From CAJINA01 sp964647585 (lineage in GTDB: Bacteria; Desulfobacterota; Desulfobacteria; Desulfobacterales; CAJINA01), in assembly GCA_964647585.1 (NCBI GenBank), contig CAZYGG010000055.1:1-27178 (forward strand): a stretch of DNA of 27,178 nt. Direction: 5' to 3'. Under the pieces are notes generated by a model. It was given only the letters and a program-made list of their open reading frames with translations, did not search any database and had not been told where the DNA came from. Each line of letters opens with the position of its first letter. Position 1 is the stretch's first letter. The position numbers and the translations under genes are program-made. This document shows positions 14,348-22,200 of this stretch, in pieces.

Positions 14348-15460
14348 TTACAGCAGCGCGTCGATATCGGTATATTCCATATTAAAGGCCTCGGCGACAC
14401 CTTTATAAGTCACCTTGCCGTTGATCACATTGGCGCCCAGTTTGATCTCGTTGTTATCCTGCATGGCTTTTTTCCAGCCCTTGTTGGCGATTTCCACCGC
14501 GTAGGGCAGGGTCGCATTGGTCAGGGCCAGGGCGGAAGTTTTGGCTACTGCGCCGGGCATGTTGGCCACACAGTAATGAATCACACCGTCAACCACATAG
14601 GTGGGATCGCCGTGGGTCGTGGCCTTGGAAGTTTCAAAACACCCGCCCTGGTCGATGGCCACATCCACGAGGACGGAGCCCTTTTTCATGGTGGGGAGCA
14701 TGTCCCGGGTGACCAGGTGGGGGGCTTTCGCGCCGGGGATCAGAACGGCGCCGACGACCACATCGGATTTCTTGACCAGTTCGCGGACGGTGGCCGGGCT
14801 GGACATCATCGGGTAGCAGTTGGCCGGCATCACGTCGCTGAGGTAGCGCAGGCGGTCGAGGTTCATGTCCAGCAGGTAGACCTGGGCGCCCAGACCGCAG
14901 GCCATCTTAGCCGCGTGGGTCCCTACGACGCCGCCGCCGATGACCGTCACGATACCCGGCTCAACTCCGGGGACGCCGCCCAGCAGGACACCCTGACCAC
15001 CCTGGGCCATTTCAAGGTACTTGGCGCCCTGTTGAATTGCCATACGGCCGGCGACTTCACTCATGGGCGTCAGCAGGGGCAGGGAGCCATCGGCTTTCTG
15101 GATGGTTTCATAGGCAATATTGATGGAGTCACTCTTTATAAGGGCATTGGTCAGTTCTTCCGCCGCGGCCAGGTGCAGGTAGGTAAAGACGATCTGGTCC
15201 TTCCGGATCTGGTCGTATTCCGCCGGCAGGGGCTCTTTGACGTGCATCACCATGTCGGCTTTCTCAAAAATTTCAGCTGGCGTGGCGATCATTTCAGCGC
15301 CGGCGGCAACGTACTGGTCATCCGTGAAGCCGCTGCCGATTCCCGCGCTCTTTTCTACCAGGACAGTGTGCCCGTTCTGGCGCATCACTTCAACGCCTGC
15401 CGGAGTCATGCATACCCGGTTTTCCTCTACCTTTATCTCTTTCAGAATACCAACTATCAT
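14348..15460 (-). CDS. ald: Alanine dehydrogenase
   Basis: This 370-residue enzyme oxidatively deaminates L-alanine to pyruvate plus ammonia with NAD+, reversibly. The N-terminal MIVGILKEIKVEENRVCMTP is the family start. The substrate-binding lysine is K75 (HVKEPLP) and the catalytic histidine H96 (YLHLAA). The Rossmann motif VTVIGGGVVGTHAAKMACGLGA lies at about 172-193. An excellent ribosome site (AAGGAGGG) fixes the start. It lies directly downstream of an AsnC/Lrp-type regulator gene on the same strand (172 bp apart), a common arrangement in which the regulator responds to alanine or a related amino acid. A terminator follows the gene. In a sulfate-reducer setting it can serve either alanine catabolism or ammonium assimilation. 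Confidence 0.97.
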   Translation of the reverse strand: MIVGILKEIKVEENRVCMTPAGVEVMRQNGHTVLVEKSAGIGSGFTDDQYVAAGAEMIATPAEIFEKADMVMHVKEPLPAEYDQIRKDQIVFTYLHLAAAEELTNALIKSDSINIAYETIQKADGSLPLLTPMSEVAGRMAIQQGAKYLEMAQGGQGVLLGGVPGVEPGIVTVIGGGVVGTHAAKMACGLGAQVYLLDMNLDRLRYLSDVMPANCYPMMSSPATVRELVKKSDVVVGAVLIPGAKAPHLVTRDMLPTMKKGSVLVDVAIDQGGCFETSKATTHGDPTYVVDGVIHYCVANMPGAVAKTSALALTNATLPYAVEIANKGWKKAMQDNNEIKLGANVINGKVTYKGVAEAFNMEYTDIDALL

Positions 15461-15632
15461 GGTGCCCTCCTTATGGTTTTATGGCTTTAAAATTCTGGTT
15501 CTCGGTACCAGGTATTAGCTGTTTGTTATTAGCTGAAATACGAAAACATTTTAGTTCGGGAACGCTAATCGCTAATCGCTAATTGCTGAAAGCTGTATCC
15601 CCGAGATCATCTTACAGTCGCATGCCTATAGC

Positions 15633-16136
15633 CTACTCACCTATCGTAAGATTGACTGATTCGAGTCTATCCCGGATACCCTTGGGCAGCAGAAGCCACT
15701 TGCGTTTAGATTTCATGACGACAAAGGTTTCGCTGGATTTAATGCCGCCCACTTTATACAGTTTTTCAGAAAGAAAATTGTGCAGGCCCACCATGCCATC
15801 CACGGATATGACCTCCACGATGATGTCGTACTGCCCGGTCACGACACAGGCCCAGACGACCTGGTCCAGGGCGGATATTTCATCCAGCTTCGTATCGAGT
15901 TGGTATGTTTCCAGCTGGATGCCCACAAAGGCCGTGGTCAGTCCCCGGGTTTTATAGGCGTCCACCAGCCCGGCAATTTTCAGCACGGTTTTGTCCGTCA
16001 GCGCTTTAAGTCGAGACCGTACGGTGGGGCTGGTGATGCTCAGGTGCTCACCGATTTTACCGGCCTGCAGGCGACCGTCTTCACTGAGCCTGCAGATGAG
16101 CTGTTTGTCTATGGAGTCTAAATTTTTCTTGGTCAT
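15633..16136 (-). CDS. Lrp/AsnC-family regulator next to ald
   Basis: The protein has 167 residues. Residues 1-60 are the winged-helix domain (SIDKQLICRLSEDGRLQAGKIGEHL, then SPTVRSRLKALTDKTVLKIAGLVD). Residues 70-150 are the RAM/ligand-binding domain (VVWACVVTGQYDIIVEVISVDG, then FLSEKLYKVGGIKSSETFVVMK). This is a typical amino-acid-responsive octamer-forming regulator; alanine is the obvious candidate effector because ald follows. The ATG sits 4 bp from the end of a palindrome-ended repeat (16140-16289), so the repeat forms its leader, and no clear ribosome site is seen apart from ACGAG within the repeat. It is about 40% like the second regulator at 23649 in overall layout, judged by eye only. 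Confidence 0.93.
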   Translation of the reverse strand: MTKKNLDSIDKQLICRLSEDGRLQAGKIGEHLSITSPTVRSRLKALTDKTVLKIAGLVDAYKTRGLTTAFVGIQLETYQLDTKLDEISALDQVVWACVVTGQYDIIVEVISVDGMVGLHNFLSEKLYKVGGIKSSETFVVMKSKRKWLLLPKGIRDRLESVNLTIGE

Positions 16137-16139
16137 TTT

Positions 16140-16289
16140 ATGAACTCGTAAAAAGTCAAAATTGACTTTTTCTCGTGTTTTTGGTTTTAGGTGTTAAGTT
16201 TTAAGTATTTGTTTTAATGTTGGTTATTTAACCTGACACTTAACACATAAGACTTAACACTGATGAATTCGGCTTTTTACGAATTCATC
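16140..16289. repeat. Palindrome-ended dispersed element, copy B
   Basis: It starts ATGAACTCGTAAAAAGTC and ends in the same 28-bp palindrome as 296-323, with no mismatch between the two. The interior contains TTAGGTGTTAAGTTTTAAGTATTTG and its approximate complement (ACACTTAACACATAAGACTTAAC, in part), so the whole can fold back on itself. It fills the first half of the 347-bp gap between the regulator and lipA. Confidence 0.78.
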
Positions 16290-16402
16290 TTTATACCAAT
16301 CCCTATTCTTTCAACTCTGAATAGCGGGGCTTTCGGAAATGTTCTAAAGCGTGTTGCGACCGCTATACAGACTAAGTGTGAAACGAAAGAATCAATGGGG
16401 AT

Positions 16403-16441
16403 ATATTGCCATAAGGAAAAAATACTGTCAATATATTTTCC
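16403..16441 (-). promoter_or_regulatory. Candidate promoter and dyad upstream of the ald-side AsnC regulator
   Basis: The dyad GGAAAAAATA-N7-TATATTTTCC (16415-16441, one mismatch) overlaps a minus-strand TTGACA (16431-16426), followed after 17 bp by CAATAT (16408-16403). AT-rich dyads over promoters are usual for Lrp/AsnC autoregulation. The site lies 267 bp before the ATG with the repeat element in between, so the link is tentative. Confidence 0.35.
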
Positions 16442-16483
16442 AAATAAAAAATATACAATCTGTTTTATTTTTGTTTTGCAGCT

Positions 16484-17371
16484 TTACGGCGCTTCTCTTT
16501 CCGCATAGAGGGTGTGGGCCTGATAGGAACTTCTCACAAACGGACCGCTGGCAACTTTTTTAAAACCCGCGTCCAGAGCCTTTTGTTTCCAGCGGTCGAA
16601 CTGTTCCGGTTCAATGTATTTTTCCACGGGTAGATGCGCTTCGGTGGGCTGCAGGTACTGGCCGAGGGTCAGCATTTTACACCCCACCGTCAGCAGGTCG
16701 CTCAGCGTCCGGGCGATTTCATCATCCGTTTCACCCAGGCCGAGCATGAGTCCCGATTTGGTGGGGATCGACGGGGCCAGGCGGGCCGCGCTTTTCAACA
16801 GTTTCAGTGAACGGGAATAGATGGCTTCCGGGCGAACGACCGGATAGAGACTCGGTACGGTTTCCAGGTTATGGTTAAGGACATCCGGTGCCGCTGCCAG
16901 AACAACCTCAAGGGCTGCCTGGTTGCCCGCGAAATCGGGAATCAGGACCTCTATTTTGACCCCCTGGATGTGGTCGCGCAACTGCTTGATCGTCTCTGCA
17001 AACACCGCGGCGCCGCCGTCGGCCAGATCATCACGGGTAACCGAGGTAACCACCACATATTTCAACTCAAGCTCAGCCGCCGCTGTGGCTACCCGTTGCG
17101 GCTCCTGCTCATCCGGGCTGGTGGTGGGGCCGTGGGCCACTGCGCAGAAACGGCAGCTGCGGGTGCACCGGTCCCCGAGAATTAGAAACGTGGCGGTTTT
17201 ATGGGAAAAGCACTCCCACTGGTTCGGGCACTTCGCTTCCTGGCAGACGGTGTGGAGCGAGCCTTTTTTTATCATGGCCCGCACGTTCTCATAGGCCGGC
17301 CCGGTGGGCAGGCGCTTACGCAGCCAGGGGGGTTTAGGGTGGATTGTCTTCTTTTTCCGGTCAGTTTCCAA
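16484..17371 (-). CDS. lipA: Lipoyl synthase
   Basis: This 295-residue radical-SAM enzyme inserts two sulfurs into octanoyl groups on GcvH and other lipoyl domains. Both clusters are visible: the auxiliary cluster ligands C43-x4-C48-x5-C54 (CQEAKCPNQWEC) and the SAM cluster C69-x3-C73-x2-C76 (CTRSCRFC). NHNLETVPSLYP, KSGLMLGLGE and the C-terminal VRSSY with the conserved serine are present. The frame has no upstream ATG; the start appears to be TTG at 17371 with AAAGGA about 13 nt before it, which could limit translation. It is downstream of lipB (296 bp of repeat DNA apart) in the glycine-cleavage locus. LipA acts after LipB to mature the H protein encoded in the same locus. Confidence 0.96.
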   Translation of the reverse strand: METDRKKKTIHPKPPWLRKRLPTGPAYENVRAMIKKGSLHTVCQEAKCPNQWECFSHKTATFLILGDRCTRSCRFCAVAHGPTTSPDEQEPQRVATAAAELELKYVVVTSVTRDDLADGGAAVFAETIKQLRDHIQGVKIEVLIPDFAGNQAALEVVLAAAPDVLNHNLETVPSLYPVVRPEAIYSRSLKLLKSAARLAPSIPTKSGLMLGLGETDDEIARTLSDLLTVGCKMLTLGQYLQPTEAHLPVEKYIEPEQFDRWKQKALDAGFKKVASGPFVRSSYQAHTLYAEREAP

Positions 17372-17437
17372 TAGCGAGAATATCCTTTATCTATTTAGGC
17401 TAATGTCAGTAGAGGGTTCCAGGGTGAGAAAAACCCT

Positions 17438-17575
17438 GAACGTCCAACATCGAACATCGAACATTGAACGTTGAATAAAGCGCTGACGCGCTGTTTGATT
17501 TAAAATTCCAATTGGCCGCCGCAGGCGACCATAGTTCAAAGTTCGATGTTGAACGTTCGATGTTCAATGCTCAAA
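17438..17575. repeat. GAACATCGAACATTGAAC element with inverted ends
   Basis: The left arm (17438-17475, GTCCAACATCGAACATCG...) and the right arm (17533-17575, AAAGTTCGATGTTGAACG...) are inverted copies of each other around about 57 bp. They share vocabulary with 6687-6726. It fills the gap between lipB and lipA; no gene is seen in 17372-17667. Confidence 0.7.
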
Positions 17576-17667
17576 TGGGTTTAAAGGTTTTCACTCGACC
17601 CCTTGGCCCCTTGAATCCTGATAAGTCAGTCGCCTCCGGTCCAAAGACTGTTTTCATCAAGTTGCCC

Positions 17668-18342
17668 TTAATCGGTAGAGGCTTCTTTCCACTGAATATT
17701 AAACACTGCCGCCATATGCGCCGCCAGTACGTCGCGGACCTGCGCAACGGTGATGTCTGCGGTCCCGGCCATGGCCAGCGAGATGATGCCGACGTCGGTC
17801 AGGCCGCAGGGGTTGATCCAGTCAAAGGGGGTCAGGTCGGTGGTCACATTCAGGGCCAGGCCGTGCAGGGCAATGCCTCTTTTAACGGCAATTCCGATAC
17901 TGCCCAGTTTGTTGTTTCCGATCCAGACACCCCGGTTTTTCGCGTTGCGCTCGGCCCGGACGCCCCAGTTTGCGGCGGTCCGGAGCATGACCTCTTCAAG
18001 GCGCTCAACGTAATCGGCGACACCGAGCCCGGTCGCCTTCAGGTTGATGATTGGGTAGACCACCAGTTGACCGGGTCCATGGTAGGTAATATTGCCGCCC
18101 CTTTCGGTCTCGAAAACCGTCACCTCCCGGGCCGCGAGAAAATCGTCAGAAACCGTCAGGTTTTCGCGTCCGCCGCGTTTGCCGAGGGTGAAAACAGGGG
18201 CGTGCTCCAAGAAGAGAACGACGCCGGCTTCGTCCGCGGAACGTACTTCGCGGGCCAGCCGGTATTGCATATCAAGGGCTTCGCCGTAGGGCATCACTGC
18301 AAAGTCTTTTCGGGTCCACTGTTTTTCAGGTGCCTGGATCAT
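17668..18342 (-). CDS. lipB: Octanoyl-[acyl-carrier-protein]:protein octanoyltransferase
   Basis: The protein has 224 residues from the ATG at 18342 (MIQAPEKQWTRKDF); longer in-frame starts run through repeat DNA and are rejected. LipB moves octanoate from ACP to the lipoyl-domain lysine. Hallmarks are RGGNITYHGPGQLVVYPI (81-98), K145 in NKLGSIGIAV and the acyl-thioester cysteine C179 in NPCGL. No strong ribosome site precedes this ATG. It lies 331 bp after gcvPB and before lipA on the same strand. With gcvH and lipA it makes the lipoylation route for glycine cleavage self-contained here. Confidence 0.95.
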   Translation of the reverse strand: MIQAPEKQWTRKDFAVMPYGEALDMQYRLAREVRSADEAGVVLFLEHAPVFTLGKRGGRENLTVSDDFLAAREVTVFETERGGNITYHGPGQLVVYPIINLKATGLGVADYVERLEEVMLRTAANWGVRAERNAKNRGVWIGNNKLGSIGIAVKRGIALHGLALNVTTDLTPFDWINPCGLTDVGIISLAMAGTADITVAQVRDVLAAHMAAVFNIQWKEASTD

Positions 18343-18374
18343 GAACGCTGCAATCAATTTAAAAGGAGTTCTTA

Positions 18375-18513
18375 GTGAACATCCAACATCGAATAAGGTG
18401 AAGCGTTGCGCCCCTGATTTATATACCCGACTGGCGGGTAGGCCTGCGGGCAGGGTGCTCAATATTGGCCGCCGGAGGCGTACCAATGTTTACTGTTGAG
18501 GGTTGGATGTTCA
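18375..18513. repeat. AACATCCAACATCGAAT element with inverted ends
   Basis: The left end ACATCCAACATCGAAT (about 18375-18392) is mirrored by GTTGAGGGTTGGATGTTCAA at about 18494-18513. It is related to the 17438-17575 element. It lies in the gcvPB-lipB gap. Confidence 0.6.
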
Positions 18514-18531
18514 ATTTTTCCCAATGCCAGT

Positions 18532-18624
18532 CTGTCACTCTGAGCGTAGCGAAGAGTCCCTTCCAAGCCTATGATTATGGTTAATGAAAGGGATTCTTCG
18601 TCGCTATGCTCCTCAGAATGACAG
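18532..18624. repeat. CTCTGAGCGNAGCGAAGAG-type hairpin element, copy 2
   Basis: CTGTCACTCTGAGCGTAGCG at the left and CCTCAGAATGACAG at the right are inverted. The outer parts match 14127-14217 closely while the central spacer differs. It lies downstream of gcvPB and could act as a processing or termination hairpin. Confidence 0.8.
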
Positions 18625-18673
18625 GTATCAAATTACACATGAAAAAAACAAAAGCCAGGGGAAATCACCAATT

Positions 18674-20128
18674 CTACCCCCGCAGACACGGTTTCCGGGC
18701 CGCCAGCGTTTCATCCAGGCGCTTCACCTTGGTGTTAACCGGAGCGGCGTGCAGAACCTCCGGATTTTCCTTGGCCTCGATGGCTATGGCTTTCAGTGTT
18801 TCTATGAAACGGTCAATGTCCTCCTTGCATTCGGATTCAGTGGGCTCGATCATCAGGGCGCCGGGGACCACCAGGGGGAAATAGATCGTCGGCGGGTGGA
18901 CACCGTTGTCGATCAGGCGCTTGGCGATGTCCAGGGTCGCGACCTTGTATTCTTCCTGTTTGGCATCGTTGAAGACGCATTCATGCATACAGGGCCGATC
19001 ATACGGCAGGTGGAACGTATCTTTCAGGCTCTCCTTGATATAGTTGGCATTCAGCACGGCGTACTGGCTTACCTTTTTAAGGTCCAGCCCCAGGCTGCGA
19101 ATATAGCTGTAGGCCCTGACGAGAATGCTGAAGTTGCCGTAGAAAGCGTGAATCTTGCCGATTGAGTCGGGATAATCATTTGAGAGGGCATACTGTCCGT
19201 CCTGCTCTATGACCCGGGGCACCGGCAAAAACTTCTCCAGCTGTTCGGTAACGCACACCGGTCCACTGCCCGGCCCGCCGCCGCCATGGGGCGTGGAAAA
19301 CGATTTGTGCAGGTTCAGGTGGAGCACGTCTACGCCTGAGCAGGCGACATTGACGATACCCATGATGGCGTTCATATTGGCGCCGTCCCCATATACCAGG
19401 CCGCCTTTGTTATGCACGACATCCGCAACCGCGCCGATATTGTCTTCGAAAAGCCCCAGGGTGTTGGGGTTGGTCACCATGATGCCGGCGGTGTCTTCAT
19501 CCATTACGGCGGCGACATCCTCCGGCGACAGAACACCCTCGGCGCTAGACTTCACCGGAATGGATTTGTAGCCGCACAGGGAGGCGCTGGCCGGATTGGT
19601 ACCGTGGGCGGTGTCCGGAATCAAGACCTTGGTACGGGGTTTCCCCAGGCTCTGATGGTAGGCATGAAAGATCATCATACCGGTAAGTTCGCCGTGGGAA
19701 CCGGCTGCCGGCTGGAGCGAGACTGCCGGGAACCCGGTGACTTCCGCCAAATATTGCTGGAGCTTGTAATACAGTTTCAAGGCTCCCTGGCTCAGCTCCG
19801 TGGGCAGAAGCGGATGCGCGTTAGCAAATCCGGGCAGGGCGGCCTGGCGCTCATTGGTTTTGGGGTTGTATTTCATTGTACACGACCCCAGGGGGTACAT
19901 GCCAGTGTCGACCCCGAAATTCCAGGTGGAAAGCCGGGTATAGTGGCGAACCACATCCAGCTCGCCCAGGTCTGGAAAGTCCGGGCCTTCTCCGGCCAGC
20001 GTGCTGTCCATTTCGGCGGAGGGCACATCGCTTTCAGGTATGGACATGCCCATGCGTCCCTGGGATCCTTTTTCCCATAAAAGCGGTTCGTTGAGGATCA
20101 GCCCTGTGGTTCCAATGGGTTCTTTCAT
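18674..20128 (-). CDS. gcvPB: Glycine dehydrogenase (decarboxylating) subunit 2
   Basis: This 484-residue protein is the PLP-carrying half of the split P protein. It decarboxylates glycine and passes aminomethyl to lipoyl-GcvH. The PLP lysine is K275 in HLNLHKSFSTPHGGGGPG. PLGSCTMKYNPK (79-90) and DTAHGTNPASA (172-182) are standard blocks. The ATG overlaps the gcvPA stop (ATGA at 20128-20125) and has its own GGAGG site, which indicates coupled 1:1 translation with subunit 1. Length is normal for the split form. Hairpin repeats follow the stop. Confidence 0.97.
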   Translation of the reverse strand: MKEPIGTTGLILNEPLLWEKGSQGRMGMSIPESDVPSAEMDSTLAGEGPDFPDLGELDVVRHYTRLSTWNFGVDTGMYPLGSCTMKYNPKTNERQAALPGFANAHPLLPTELSQGALKLYYKLQQYLAEVTGFPAVSLQPAAGSHGELTGMMIFHAYHQSLGKPRTKVLIPDTAHGTNPASASLCGYKSIPVKSSAEGVLSPEDVAAVMDEDTAGIMVTNPNTLGLFEDNIGAVADVVHNKGGLVYGDGANMNAIMGIVNVACSGVDVLHLNLHKSFSTPHGGGGPGSGPVCVTEQLEKFLPVPRVIEQDGQYALSNDYPDSIGKIHAFYGNFSILVRAYSYIRSLGLDLKKVSQYAVLNANYIKESLKDTFHLPYDRPCMHECVFNDAKQEEYKVATLDIAKRLIDNGVHPPTIYFPLVVPGALMIEPTESECKEDIDRFIETLKAIAIEAKENPEVLHAAPVNTKVKRLDETLAARKPCLRG

Positions 20129-21459
20129 GACTGTACCTCCTTTATCAGTTCATCCAGGTCTTCTTTTGAAGCGGTCTCCGTGGCACACAACAGGTAGCTG
20201 TCGGCCCTGTCCGGGTACCAGGTTGCCAGGGGGATGCCGGCCACGATCTTCTTTTCCAATAATTGTCGGTACGTTGCTTCAAAACCGGCAGGAAATGTCA
20301 CCACGAATTCGTTGAAGGTCGGTGCCGCAAACGGGATCTCAAAACCGGCCTGGGCCAGTCCGTTTTTCAGATACTGGGCCTTGTCATGGTTTACCCGGGC
20401 CAGTTTGCGGATGCCGGTGCCGCCCAGCGAAGCCATGTACATGGCGGACATGGTGGCACACAACCCCTGGTTGGAGCAGATATTGGAAGTGGCTTTTTCG
20501 CGCCGGATATGCTGCTCCCGGGTGGCCAGGGTTAGCACAAACCCCCGCTTGCCGTCCCGGTCCAGGGTCTGGCCGATCAGACGTCCGGGCATGGAGCGCA
20601 GGCATTTTTTCTTGGCGGCGAACATGCCCAGCCCCGGCCCGCCGAAAGAGCGCGGGATGCCGAAGCTCTGGCCCTCGCCGCAGGCCACATCCGCACCGAG
20701 ACTGCCGGGACTTTTGAGCAGCCCATAGGCCAGGGGCTCACTGAAAGAGACAATAAACAAGGTTTTAGGATCGGTATGGATTTTATCGCCCAGGGCCTGC
20801 AGGTCTTCGACGCAACCGAAGAAATTAGGGGACTGCACCGCTACACCGGCGATTTCATCCAGGTCTGGCATCCGGCTAAGATCCGTACGGCCATCGGCAC
20901 CATAGGGCAGTTCGATGATTTCGTACCCGGTCGGGGCCAGGTAAGTTTTAACGACCTCGCGGTACATCGGATTGATGGCCGTGGAGACCGCGACTTTCTT
21001 GCGCCGGGAGACGCGGATGGACATCAACAGCGCTTCGGCCAGTCCGGAAGCACCGTCGTACATGGAGGCATTGGCCACGTCCATGCCGAGCAGGCTGGTC
21101 ACCAGGGTCTGGTACTCGTAGATGGCCTGGAGGGTGCCCTGGCTGATTTCCGGCTGGTAAGGTGTGTAGGCGGTAAAAAATTCGCCGCGCAGGATCAGCT
21201 GGCGGATCGTTTCGGGGATGTAGTGGTCATAACTGCCGGCTCCCAAATACACTTTGTATTCCGGGGTAGCGGCCATGTCCGCGGACAGGGCGTCCATGTG
21301 GCGGTTGAGTTCCCACTCGGTCATCGGTGCCGGCAGGTTGAGCGCTTCCGTGCGCCGGCACTCTTGGGGTATGGTGGCGAACAATCCATCAAGACTGTCA
21401 ACACCGACCACCTTGAGCATGGCCTGAATGTCTTGTTCCGTATGGGGTAAATAGCGCAT
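20125..21459 (-). CDS. gcvPA: Glycine dehydrogenase (decarboxylating) subunit 1
   Basis: This 444-residue protein is the N-terminal half of the split P protein and partners with the downstream GcvPB. RYLPHTEQDIQAML at the start, YTPYQPEISQGTLQAIYEYQT (about 96-116), NASMYDGASGLAEA and the glycine-rich SFGGPGLGMFA are diagnostic. It starts 4 nt after the gcvH stop and overlaps gcvPB by 4 nt, so gcvH-gcvPA-gcvPB is a tight translational unit. The split P protein is usual in anaerobes and thermophiles, whereas enterobacteria and mitochondria have a single chain. Confidence 0.97.
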   Translation of the reverse strand: MRYLPHTEQDIQAMLKVVGVDSLDGLFATIPQECRRTEALNLPAPMTEWELNRHMDALSADMAATPEYKVYLGAGSYDHYIPETIRQLILRGEFFTAYTPYQPEISQGTLQAIYEYQTLVTSLLGMDVANASMYDGASGLAEALLMSIRVSRRKKVAVSTAINPMYREVVKTYLAPTGYEIIELPYGADGRTDLSRMPDLDEIAGVAVQSPNFFGCVEDLQALGDKIHTDPKTLFIVSFSEPLAYGLLKSPGSLGADVACGEGQSFGIPRSFGGPGLGMFAAKKKCLRSMPGRLIGQTLDRDGKRGFVLTLATREQHIRREKATSNICSNQGLCATMSAMYMASLGGTGIRKLARVNHDKAQYLKNGLAQAGFEIPFAAPTFNEFVVTFPAGFEATYRQLLEKKIVAGIPLATWYPDRADSYLLCATETASKEDLDELIKEVQS

Positions 21460-21463
21460 GGTT

Positions 21464-21862
21464 TTATCCTTTCAGGGCCTCTAAATAGGCGCCCTTGTCC
21501 ATGAGGGCTTCGGCTTCGGACGGATCGGCTACCTTGATCTCGATCATCCAGCCATCGCCGTAGGGGGCGTTGTTGACCAGTTCGGGCGCATCTTCCAGGG
21601 CCGCGTTTATCGCCGTGACTTCACCGCCCACCGGCATGTAAAGCTCGGAGACGGCTTTGACCGACTCGAGGGTCCCAAATTCATCCCCCTTCGCGAAACT
21701 GTTGCCTACTTCGGGAAGTTCCACGAAGACAATATCGCCCAACTGGTCCTGGGCGTAGTCGCTGATGCCGATTTTGGCAGTATCGCCGGACAGCTTCACC
21801 CACTCATGATCTTCGGCGTATTTTAGGTCTTCCGGTAAGTTGAGCTCGTTTAACTCTTTCAT
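21464..21862 (-). CDS. gcvH: Glycine cleavage system H protein
   Basis: This 132-residue carrier shuttles the aminomethyl group between P, T and L proteins on a lipoyl arm. The lipoylated lysine is K69 in GTLESVKAVSELYMPVGG. The N-terminal YAEDHEWVKLSGDTAKIGISDYAQ is typical. A strong AAAGGAGG site precedes the ATG. A 338-bp repeat-rich gap separates it from gcvT upstream, so a separate promoter for gcvH-PA-PB is possible, although I could not pick one with confidence. Confidence 0.97.
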   Translation of the reverse strand: MKELNELNLPEDLKYAEDHEWVKLSGDTAKIGISDYAQDQLGDIVFVELPEVGNSFAKGDEFGTLESVKAVSELYMPVGGEVTAINAALEDAPELVNNAPYGDGWMIEIKVADPSEAEALMDKGAYLEALKG

Positions 21863-21923
21863 GGTATCGCCTCCTTTTAATTTTCTATAGTTACATGGTT
21901 TGCGTTCGTCCTCTATGAATAGT

Positions 21924-22011
21924 TCGTAGGTTGGGTTAAGCGGAGCGAACCCAACGCTCTCTCATGCGGCACCGCTGATGTTGGGTTTCATTACATTCAA
22001 CCTAACCTACG
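21924..22011. repeat. CGTAGGTTGGGTT hairpin element, copy 2
   Basis: CGTAGGTTGGGTTAAG (21924-21939) is mirrored by CATTCAACCTAACCTACG (21994-22011). The right half, TGATGTTGGGTTTC..., matches 6803-6838. It lies between gcvT and gcvH. Apart from this and the next repeat, 21863-22200 shows no gene and no recognisable glycine riboswitch. Confidence 0.75.
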
Positions 22012-22049
22012 ACTGCCGCGTTACTGCCGAAAAAATTACTGTGGCGAGC

Positions 22050-22089
22050 TTCACCCTCCCCCAGCCCCTCCCGTCAAGGGCGGGGAGTT
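22050..22089. repeat. CCCCTCCCGTCAAGGG repeat fragment
   Basis: CAGCCCCTCCCGTCAAGGGC and its flanks match the palindromic ends at 11630-11650 and 11729-11751. An end remnant of the AGAATGACAG element follows at about 22164-22180. Confidence 0.65.
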
Positions 22090-22200
22090 TGCCTTTCCAT
22101 AGGGAAAGATTTTTTCAGCTGTTGCCGCCCAAGGCTATTGTGGCGAAGCCTACTCATTGATTCATTCTCCAGAATGACAGATAAAAAAACACCGAATAAT

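Noticed and set aside
14576..15490. 304-codon plus-strand open frame over ald
   Set aside because: It is the antisense shadow of alanine dehydrogenase, His/Gly-rich and without family features.
17438..17575. CRISPR-like reiterated GAACATCGAAC units
   Set aside because: The units are short, irregular and contiguous with no spacers, and the two arms are inverted, so this is a foldable dispersed repeat and not a CRISPR array.
18343..18486. 48-residue N-terminal extension of LipB
   Set aside because: The extension is translated from repeat DNA (18375-18486) and does not resemble LipB N termini.
21863..22200. Glycine riboswitch upstream of gcvH
   Set aside because: I looked for the conserved glycine-aptamer words and tandem arrangement here and upstream of gcvT and found only dispersed repeats.
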